Source of the DNA: an uncultured Methanobrevibacter sp.
GTDB taxonomy: Archaea > Methanobacteriota > Methanobacteria > Methanobacteriales > Methanobacteriaceae
Length of the DNA stretch: 50,879 nt
Reading direction: 5' to 3'
Assembly: GCA_946541845.1 (NCBI GenBank)
Contig: CAMNJW010000005.1
Span: forward strand, 1-50,879
Of this stretch, positions 45,394-50,879 are shown in pieces. Numbering within the stretch: position 1 is the first letter of the stretch; each line of letters begins with the position of its first letter. Under the pieces are notes generated by a model that worked only from the letters and a program-made list of their open reading frames with translations, was not told the DNA's origin and searched no databases. Position numbers and translations under genes: made by a program.

Positions 45394-45657
45394 TCATTGG
45401 ATATACTTAAGGATTTCCAAACCCAATTCAGTATTTTTATACAATCTTCCCTTTCTTGCATCTTCATTTAAGCAAATAACAATATTTTCACTTTTCAATT
45501 CTTTCAAAACATTGGAAACATGATTTGTTCTTAAATTAAGTTCCTTGGCAATGTTGGATGGAATTTTAATGCCATTTCCAATATTTTTAATTATGTTCTT
45601 GCGGTACTCGGATGCCATCACGTATCCTACTAACTTGAATAGTTCATCATCATTCAT
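45394..45657 (-). CDS. Winged-helix transcriptional regulator
   Basis: An 87-residue DNA-binding protein with a winged helix: YRKNIIKNIGNGIKIPSNIAKELNLRTNHVSNVLKELKSENIVICLNEDARKGRLYKNTELGLEIL. The recognition helix is LRTNHVSNVLKELK, the wing RKGRLYKN. There is no metal site or ligand domain. It is divergent from mtxX with 225 bases between, which contain two short palindromes that may be its target. Confidence 0.82.
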   Translation of the reverse strand: MNDDELFKLVGYVMASEYRKNIIKNIGNGIKIPSNIAKELNLRTNHVSNVLKELKSENIVICLNEDARKGRLYKNTELGLEILKYIQ

Positions 45658-45790
45658 ATATGTCTATATAAATAGTTAATCATAATTATATTATGTACAA
45701 AATAGATTATATTTATTGACTAATTAAACAAAATGTAAAAATTAATTTACAAAGTTCCATAATTAAAATTTATATTATATAACTGAATTT

Positions 45791-45833
45791 AGAAAATAAT
45801 AAATTTTCTTTTATATTGATGTGCTGTTGCACA
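45791..45833. promoter_or_regulatory. Two palindromes upstream of mtxX
   Basis: AGAAAAT/ATTTTCT (45791-45809, 5-base centre) and TGTGC/GCACA (45820-45833, TGTT centre) lie between the divergent regulator and mtxX, ahead of the mtxX TATA-like TTTATATATG. They fit operators for the adjacent winged-helix protein, but AT-rich DNA makes the first weak. Confidence 0.35.
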
Positions 45834-45882
45834 ATATAAATACAAAAATTAATTTATATATGAAAATACATATCATATACTA

Positions 45883-46599
45883 ATGAAAACAATAGCTATC
45901 GGTGTTGGAGAAAACGACAATATTATACAAGCTTGTCATATTTTTAAAGAAAAACACCCAAAAACAAATTTAAAACTAATATATCGTGATGAAGACCTGG
46001 TCAAGGCAGTTTTAGATGATAAGATAGATGGGGTAGTTCGTGGATCCCTTCCTGCATCCAATATCATGAAGGAATTAAAATCCAAATATCCAAACATTTC
46101 AAGGGCAACCTATGTAAATGGCAACGGACGTGAATTCCTTTTGACTCCGGTCGGTATTGATGAAGGTGAAACTGTTGAAGACAGATTCGAAATAGTTGAA
46201 AATTGTATTGATTTCCTAAAAAGAGTTGGTAAAACACCAAAAATTGCAATTCTTGCAGAAGGAAGAAAAGATGATTTCGGAAGAGGAGAGGAAGTTTCTA
46301 AATCAATAACTGAAAGTGAAAAATTAACTAAACTCATTCAAGAAAAAACATCTGAGGAAGTCAAAAACTATTATATTCTGGTTGAAAAGGCAATAAACGA
46401 CAATTGCAATGTTATAATTGCTCCAAATGGAAGAGTTGGAAACATTATATTTAGAACACTAGTTTTACTCAATTCCTGGCCGAGTTATGGTGCTGTGACA
46501 TTTGGAATGGACAAAATATATATTGATACAAGCAGGGATCAAAGCATCGATGGTTATGTTCGCAGTTTAATTTTAGCAAATGACTTGGATAGAGTTTAA
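45883..46599 (+). CDS. mtxX: Methanogenesis marker protein 4 / MtxX
   Basis: A 238-residue protein of the phosphotransacetylase-like MtxX family, found in methanogens and once annotated as a methyltransferase subunit. Landmarks: GVGENDNIIQACHIF, DDKIDGVVRGSLPASNIM, FLLTPVGIDEGETV, LAEGRKDDFGRGEEVSKSI, IIAPNGRVGNIIFRTLVLLNSWPSYGAVTFGM and SRDQSIDGYVRSL. The true reaction is unknown. The ATG directly follows an AT-rich TATA region, so the transcript may be leaderless. uppS follows after 19 bases. Confidence 0.9.
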   Translation: MKTIAIGVGENDNIIQACHIFKEKHPKTNLKLIYRDEDLVKAVLDDKIDGVVRGSLPASNIMKELKSKYPNISRATYVNGNGREFLLTPVGIDEGETVEDRFEIVENCIDFLKRVGKTPKIAILAEGRKDDFGRGEEVSKSITESEKLTKLIQEKTSEEVKNYYILVEKAINDNCNVIIAPNGRVGNIIFRTLVLLNSWPSYGAVTFGMDKIYIDTSRDQSIDGYVRSLILANDLDRV

Positions 46600-46618
46600 T
46601 TATATAAAAGGGATTTAA

Positions 46619-47383
46619 ATGGCAGAAAATATACTTTACAGATTATATGAATGGTACATTTCAAGAGATCTCATTCCTGAAAAAATGCCAAAGCATGTGG
46701 CCATAATTATGGATGGGAATAGAAGATACTCCAAACTTCAAGGAAACATTGATGTTTTGAAAGGCCATGAAATTGGAGTCGATACCCTGGAAAAAGTTCT
46801 AGACTGGAGTATTGACCTCGGCATTGAAATTATAACTGCCTATGCATTTTCTACTGAAAATTTCAACAGACCAAAACATGAAGTCGAAGGATTGATGAAG
46901 CTATTTGTCATTAACTTCAAAAGACTCGTAGACCACGAAAAAATACACAAAAACGAAGTAAAAGTGAATGTTGTGGGTAGAACTGAACTGCTTCCGGATG
47001 AAGTTAAGGAAGCCATTAGAGAAGCAGAAGAAGCAACTGCAAACTACAATAAAAGAGTTTTAAATTTAGCTATTGGATATGATGGTCGTCTGGAGATTAT
47101 AGATTCATTTAAAAAGATTATTCAGGATGTTCAGGATGGAAAAATCACAATCGATGATGTGGATGAGGAGCTTGTAAGCAAAAACCTCTACACAGGAGGA
47201 CTGGATGACCCTAACTTAATCATAAGAACAAGCGGTGAAGAGCGCTTAAGCGGATTCCTGCTATGGCAATCCTCCTACTCCGAACTGTATTTCTGCGAAA
47301 CCTTATGGCCTGAGCTTAGGAAAGTCGATTTCATAAGGGCAATCAGATCATATCAAGCAAGAGACAGAAGGTTCGGTACATAA
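46619..47383 (+). CDS. uppS: cis-prenyltransferase (undecaprenyl/dolichyl diphosphate synthase family)
   Basis: Extends allylic diphosphates with cis-isoprene units to make the polyprenyl lipid carrier for glycans and, here, pseudomurein precursors. The catalytic site [15 protein letters not shown] (Asp, near residue 30), [56 protein letters not shown] and [14 protein letters not shown] are intact. 254 residues. Shares one base with the tatD start (TAATG). Acts at the membrane face. Confidence 0.95.
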   Translation: MAENILYRLYEWYISRDLIPEKMPKHVAIIMDGNRRYSKLQGNIDVLKGHEIGVDTLEKVLDWSIDLGIEIITAYAFSTENFNRPKHEVEGLMKLFVINFKRLVDHEKIHKNEVKVNVVGRTELLPDEVKEAIREAEEATANYNKRVLNLAIGYDGRLEIIDSFKKIIQDVQDGKITIDDVDEELVSKNLYTGGLDDPNLIIRTSGEERLSGFLLWQSSYSELYFCETLWPELRKVDFIRAIRSYQARDRRFGT

Positions 47384-48144
47384 TGATAGACACACACTGC
47401 CACATTGATTTTAAGGACTTTGATGAAGACCGAGAGGATGTCATCAAAAGAGCAAAGGACAAACTGGATAATGTAGTTGTTTCAGGTTACAGCAACGACA
47501 GCAACATGGATGTGCTGCAGCTTTCAAAAGATTATGAAGGTTTTATTTATCCTACATTCGGTTTTCACCCAGTCAGCTCACAAAATGCAACTGATGAAGA
47601 GATTAGTATAGCTCACCAAAACATTGTCAATCATCTTGATGAAATAGTAGCTATCGGTGAAGTGGGAATGGACTATTTTTATGTTACAGACAAGACCCTG
47701 CGTGAAAGACAGCAGGAGATATTCACAGGTTTTCTGGAGCTTGCAAACGAATATAAAAAGCCAATCGTAATGCATGTAAGGGACTGCGAGAAAAAGGCGG
47801 TCAATATCATACCGGATTATGATGACATTCCATATTTTGTTTTCCATTGCTATGGGGGTAGCCTAAAGACTGCCAAGAGAATAATGAACATGGACAATGC
47901 ATACATGAGCTTTTCAACAATGCTGTGCTATTCCAAACAGCATCAGGATTTAATAGAAAAAATAGACTTGAATTATGTTTTAACAGAAACTGACAGTCCT
48001 TATTTGGCAATGACAAAAGAAGAGAGAAATGAACCTGTAAATGTCGTTAAGGCGGTTCATAAAATAGCTGAAATCAAGGACATTGATGTGAGTATTGTTG
48101 ATGAGATTACCACCAACAATGCCCGTAAAATTTTTAAAATCTAG
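47383..48144 (+). CDS. TatD-family metal-dependent hydrolase
   Basis: A 253-residue TIM-barrel hydrolase of the amidohydrolase superfamily. Metal ligands: IDTHCHIDF (HxH), IGEVGMDYF (Glu), IVMHVRD (His), VFHCYGGSLK (His) and TETDSPYLAM (Asp). TatD enzymes often have 3'-5' DNA exonuclease activity; the substrate here is not known. It is translationally coupled to uppS by a one-base overlap and overlaps the converging hypothetical gene by four bases. Confidence 0.9.
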   Translation: MIDTHCHIDFKDFDEDREDVIKRAKDKLDNVVVSGYSNDSNMDVLQLSKDYEGFIYPTFGFHPVSSQNATDEEISIAHQNIVNHLDEIVAIGEVGMDYFYVTDKTLRERQQEIFTGFLELANEYKKPIVMHVRDCEKKAVNIIPDYDDIPYFVFHCYGGSLKTAKRIMNMDNAYMSFSTMLCYSKQHQDLIEKIDLNYVLTETDSPYLAMTKEERNEPVNVVKAVHKIAEIKDIDVSIVDEITTNNARKIFKI

Positions 48145-48509
48145 TAATGAAGTGTGAAATTCAGGTTAATCAGCACATCATTATTTTCTTTTACCGCTTC
48201 TATTTCCAATTCAAAATCAGTTAAATCATCCATTACCAATTTTATCAGATTCCAGTCAAGTAGGGAATCGTTCAAATATATAATGAATTGGTTTCTGTCG
48301 ATTTTTACTTCTTTTCGGCAGAACAGCTTGAAAGCATAAAAATAAAGTTCGATTCTAAAAATCAGATCCTGCTTATCGCCGGCTCCATTGATGAAATATT
48401 CCTTCAAATCATCTTGCAATATTTTGCCTTCATCCCCTGTGTCTGCTTTGAATGTTTCCATTTCCGCTAAATCATCCATCAATTGTTTCTTTTCTTCATC
48501 GCTGTACAT
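48141..48509 (-). CDS. Soluble protein, last gene of pilin-like operon (paralogue of neighbour)
   Basis: A 122-residue acidic cytosolic protein with no membrane segment. Its C-terminal half (LIFRIELYFYAFKLFCRKEVKI, IYLNDSLLDWNLIKLVMDDLTDFELEI, VLINLNFTLHY) aligns by eye with the C-terminal half of the gene at 48510-48884, including the pattern x-Y-x-x-D-SL-x-x-x-L-x-x-x-L-D-D and a final hydrophobic strand. The start ATG abuts the upstream stop. Fourth and last in a minus-strand operon with two pilin-like genes; no known family recognised. Confidence 0.7.
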   Translation of the reverse strand: MYSDEEKKQLMDDLAEMETFKADTGDEGKILQDDLKEYFINGAGDKQDLIFRIELYFYAFKLFCRKEVKIDRNQFIIYLNDSLLDWNLIKLVMDDLTDFELEIEAVKENNDVLINLNFTLHY

Positions 48510-48884
48510 CTAATCACTTAATATAAATTTCAATTTTAAAAGATTGTAACTGTTAGGCATGAAACAAAGATTGAACCTGTTGAAGTTATCATCCAGTTTT
48601 CGTAAAAGACTGAATTCCAGGCTGTCTGGAATGATATACAATATAAACGAGTCTTCAGTGATTTCAATGCCTAAATCTTCCAAAAGAGGTATCTTCAGCT
48701 CGCTGATGAACAGATACTTGTAAACGATTAACTCATAATCGTTTATTGGCTTTTTGCTTTTGATGATATCTGCAAGTTCATCCTGGATTTTACTGGCTAT
48801 TGCTTCAAATGTTTCTTCTGTAATTTCAATCCCTCTTTGAATTTTTTCACTTGCTGAGTGAATCTTTACAAATATATTAGTCAT
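48510..48884 (-). CDS. Soluble protein of pilin-like operon (paralogue of neighbour)
   Basis: A 124-residue soluble protein, TEETFEAIASKIQDELADIIK, then YELIVYKYLFISELKIPLLEDLGIEI, FILYIIPDSLEFSLLRKLDDNF and LLKLKFILSD. It has the same order of a helical N-terminus, a central hydrophobic segment, a D-SL-x-x-x-L motif and an LxLxF end strand as the next gene. I prefer ATG 48884, which shares one base with the stop of the upstream pilin-like gene (TAATG); an alternative ATG at 48893 overlaps it by ten bases. The family is unknown. Confidence 0.68.
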   Translation of the reverse strand: MTNIFVKIHSASEKIQRGIEITEETFEAIASKIQDELADIIKSKKPINDYELIVYKYLFISELKIPLLEDLGIEITEDSFILYIIPDSLEFSLLRKLDDNFNRFNLCFMPNSYNLLKLKFILSD

Positions 48885-49381
48885 TAAACCCATTTAACAT
48901 TAGCTGTCGTGTAGACATAATGGGGAGAGAAAACGGGATTATATAACTTATTGGTTGATTGCGTTGAATTGAAACTGACTGCAACGGATTTTCTTAGATT
49001 ATAATTGATTCTGTCTCCTATGGAAACAAGTTCCTTTGAATCGAATCTGTCGGAGGTTTTTGCATAAACCTTGAACTGAATTCTTTTTTTATCGTAATTT
49101 TTGTCAAGGCCCAAATCAGAATAGGAAATGTTTACTATTTTAACTGAATATGGATATAGCAGGCTGGTTTTTGAATTTGAATAATCTCTGTATGTGTCTT
49201 CAGGATAGATTGCACTTGAAGATGTTGCAAGTCCTTCGATTGCACCGTTTCTTGCAGCAGCCATTGCTGCGGTCAGTTCATTTTCACCTGCAATGAATAC
49301 AATTGAAATCATCAAAATAATAATCAATGTTCCGAATAGGAACAACAGTTCTGCTGAAGTCTGTCCGCTATCTCCAATCAT
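48884..49381 (-). CDS. Class III signal peptide (pilin-like) protein
   Basis: A 165-residue exported protein. The start MIGDSG / QTSAELLFLFGTLIIILMISI has the predicted cleavage before Q7, Glu at +5 and a hydrophobic helix, the archaeal QxSxE prepilin signature. A mature domain of about 130 residues, rich in Ser/Tyr (YPEDTYRDYSNSKTSLLYPY), follows. ATG overlaps the preceding stop as ATGA. With the peptidase at 2242 as likely processor. It could be a minor pilin; no cysteines stand out. Confidence 0.82.
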   Translation of the reverse strand: MIGDSGQTSAELLFLFGTLIIILMISIVFIAGENELTAAMAAARNGAIEGLATSSSAIYPEDTYRDYSNSKTSLLYPYSVKIVNISYSDLGLDKNYDKKRIQFKVYAKTSDRFDSKELVSIGDRINYNLRKSVAVSFNSTQSTNKLYNPVFSPHYVYTTANVKWV

Positions 49382-49773
49382 GTTATCACAATCTTTCCGT
49401 CATCAGTCTTTGAAATGCAATATTTCTGTCCGCTTATCAGCTTATATTTTTCATCCGTTTTTAAAAGGGGCATCAATGATTCTCCTTTTTTGCCGTCATA
49501 TTCAATGGTCAGCCTTGACTTGTCTACGGTTATTTCAAAATATCCCTTGTCCGATGGCAATTCAATACTCTTGGAAAAACCGGCGCCATTTGAATTGACC
49601 TGGCTGATTTTATCTTTTATATCATCTAGAATCAGTCTATGTTCCACACTGTCTGCAATATTGAAACTTGAACTGACATTTGCTTCACCATAAAATAGTA
49701 ATCCTGAGGCAATAATAATTACTATAAATAATGAAAATAGATATTCTAGTGAAATGAAACCTTTATTGTCCAT
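49378..49773 (-). CDS. Class III signal peptide (pilin-like) protein
   Basis: A 131-residue exported protein. The start MDNKG / FISLEYLFSLFIVIIIASGLLFYG has the cleavage before F6, with Ser +3 and Glu +5, and a hydrophobic helix; the usual Gln at +1 is replaced by Phe. The mature domain includes LDDIKDKISQVNSNGAGF and a Cys near the end (KYCISK). It is first in the minus-strand pilin-like operon and divergent from cbiF with 98 bases between. Filament or secretory role is not known. Confidence 0.8.
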   Translation of the reverse strand: MDNKGFISLEYLFSLFIVIIIASGLLFYGEANVSSSFNIADSVEHRLILDDIKDKISQVNSNGAGFSKSIELPSDKGYFEITVDKSRLTIEYDGKKGESLMPLLKTDEKYKLISGQKYCISKTDDGKIVIT

Positions 49774-49871
49774 ATTTTTTAATTATTTTAAAAATTAATA
49801 AAGTTTACTAAATTTAAAGGTCAATTTTGATACATAATAATTAAATATGACTTGAAATAAAAAGTTAAACC

Positions 49872-50624
49872 ATGAAAGGAAAAGTCATTTTTGTTGGTGC
49901 AGGTCCTGGGGACCCGGATTTAATAACAGTTAAAGGAAGAAATGCAATCGAACAGGCTGATGTGATTATCTATGCAGGTTCACTTGTAAATAAGGAGGTG
50001 CTATGTCCTGCAAAAGACGGATGTGAAATTCACAACAGTGCATACCTGAATCTGGATGAAACAGATGCCATAATCACTGAAGCGGTTAATGAAGGAAAGC
50101 TTGTGGCTCGTGTACATACTGGTGATCCGTCAATTTACGGGGCAATTGCAGAGCAGATTCGAGAGCTTAAAAAGCATGACATAGAATATGAGATTATTCC
50201 GGGAGTCAGCTCCCTCTTTGGTACAGCCAGCGTATTGGAAGCCGAACTGACCTTGCCTGAAATTTCACAGAGCGTAATCATTACACGCCCTGAAGGAAGA
50301 ACACCAAAACCTGCCGGCGAAAGCTTGGCCAGCTTTTCAAAACACCATGCTACCATGTGCATTTTCTTGGGAATAGGCATGATCGACAAGGTGGTTGACG
50401 AATTGCTTGTAGGTTATGAGGAAACCACTCCGGTTGCAGTTGTCAAAAAGGCAACTTGGCCAGACCAACAAATAATTAGAGGAACCCTTCAAGATATTGC
50501 ACAGAAAGTTAAAGATGCCAATATAACAAAGACTGCAATGATTGTGGTGGGAGATGTGTTAGACCCCGGTGACTTTAATGCATCCAAGCTATATGACAAA
50601 AACTTTAAGCATGAATATCGTTAA
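49872..50624 (+). CDS. cbiF: Cobalt-precorrin-4 C11-methyltransferase
   Basis: Methylates C-11 of cobalt-precorrin-4 with S-adenosylmethionine in the anaerobic cobalamin pathway, which methanogens need for corrinoid methyl transfer. Landmarks: FVGAGPGDPDLITVKGRNAI (tetrapyrrole methylase start), VIIYAGSLVNKEVL, VARVHTGDPSIYGAI, IIPGVSSLFGTASVLEAELTLPE, TMCIFLGIGM and VVGDVLDPG. The length of 250 residues is typical. No strong ribosome site. The enzyme class is secure; cbiF/cobM naming follows family practice. Confidence 0.93.
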   Translation: MKGKVIFVGAGPGDPDLITVKGRNAIEQADVIIYAGSLVNKEVLCPAKDGCEIHNSAYLNLDETDAIITEAVNEGKLVARVHTGDPSIYGAIAEQIRELKKHDIEYEIIPGVSSLFGTASVLEAELTLPEISQSVIITRPEGRTPKPAGESLASFSKHHATMCIFLGIGMIDKVVDELLVGYEETTPVAVVKKATWPDQQIIRGTLQDIAQKVKDANITKTAMIVVGDVLDPGDFNASKLYDKNFKHEYR

Positions 50625-50879
50625 GTGAGTAAAACTCCTCACAATTTTTGCATAAAAATTCATGTCCTCAAAAGTCAGTGAAAAGAAGCTCTCCTAGGCT
50701 TTGATTATATGATTTTTGGGGAAACCCACTACTTTTGTTAACAGTTAAAATGATGTCCTCACAACTTTTTTTAGAGAATGATTTTATGATTGTTAAAATG
50801 GGAAAATAAGAGAAAATAGGTAGTGTTTGAACTGAATGTTTTGGAGGATAATATTCAAAACATTAACACCAGTCATTAT
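50625..50879. other. Non-coding end region with short repeats and hairpins
   Basis: No supportable ORF. TCCTCACAATTTTT (50636-50649) and TCCTCACAACTTTTT (from 50756) are a near-repeat 120 bases apart, with a third TCCTCAAAA around 50665. Hairpins: AATTTTT/AAAAATT (about 50644-50661), TGGG-GAAA-CCCA (50717-50728, GNRA-like loop) and AATGTTTTG/CAAAACATT (50835-50864). It may be the edge of a repeated element that continues outside the window. Confidence 0.3.

Overview
The window is archaeal and best fits a gut-type methanogen of the Methanobacteriales, most likely Methanobrevibacter. The DNA is AT-rich, most genes follow short leaders with GGAGG/GGTGA-type ribosome sites, and the protein set is diagnostic. 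It includes ribosomal protein L40e, geranylgeranylglyceryl-phosphate synthase, NurA-HerA-Mre11-Rad50, the methanogen-specific MtxX and DUF1890/DUF1894 proteins, a corrinoid-type methionine synthase, a Mur-ligase homologue expected for pseudomurein, and class III (QxSxE) pilin-like signal peptides. No phage, insertion sequence, rRNA or CRISPR array was seen. Genes are tightly packed, with many 1-11 nt overlaps (ATGA, TAATG and convergent tail-to-tail).

Layout. 1-350: 3' end of a Cys-rich protein. 545-2146: pyrG, which appears to start at CTG. 2242-4418: a prepilin peptidase, a pilin-like protein and a membrane protein. 4423-6782: Dph6-type diphthamide ligase, then a minus-strand run with a UPF0200 kinase, the archaeal phosphopantothenate synthetase and a small membrane protein. 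6783-7120: gene-free, with three perfect hairpins. 7121-9677: an MrfB/YprB-like nuclease and a HEAT-repeat protein. 9672-12112: flavodoxin-ferredoxin, M42 aminopeptidase and TrmO. 12113-13294: a molybdopterin/molybdate cluster (Mop domain, MoaE, and an overlooked 45-residue membrane protein). 13364-17191: NadM, an M14-like exported protein, an exported protein, Tsr3, L40e and GGGP synthase. 17255-24004: the NurA-HerA-Mre11-Rad50 end-resection set, then an MTH538-like TIR-fold protein. 24539-28422: a Mur ligase, an exported protein, a MobA-like transferase and DUF169.

28449-35311 holds a second DNA-processing block: a Fe-S PD-(D/E)XK nuclease with a UvrD-type helicase (AddAB-like), divergent from an MrfA/YprA-like helicase that carries a TPR tail. 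35308-38791: ferredoxin-type aldo/keto reductase divergent from hypA-hypB, then a DUF354 protein. 38839-38911: tRNA-Ala(GGC). 38944-41757: a membrane protein, DUF1890, DUF1894 and methionine synthase. 41846-45657: two methyltransferases (one behind a perfect TTTAGGCATGCCTAAA palindrome), nitroreductase, HEAT protein, a 32-residue zinc-ribbon protein and a winged-helix regulator. 45883-48144: mtxX, uppS and tatD. 48141-49773: a four-gene minus-strand operon of two pilin-like proteins and two soluble proteins that look like tandem paralogues. 49872-50624: cbiF. 50625-50879: non-coding sequence with short repeats.

Three ideas stand out. The window carries both halves of an MrfAB-like repair system, 24 kb apart, with the TPR module on the helicase instead of the nuclease. 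The pilin-like operon at 48-50 kb looks like an uncharacterised surface or secretion machine with its own pair of soluble partners. Several promoter regions carry repeated or palindromic motifs that look like operators (hypA/aldo-keto reductase, the methyltransferase at 42764, mop). All assignments come from reading the sequence and remembered family motifs; no database search was run.
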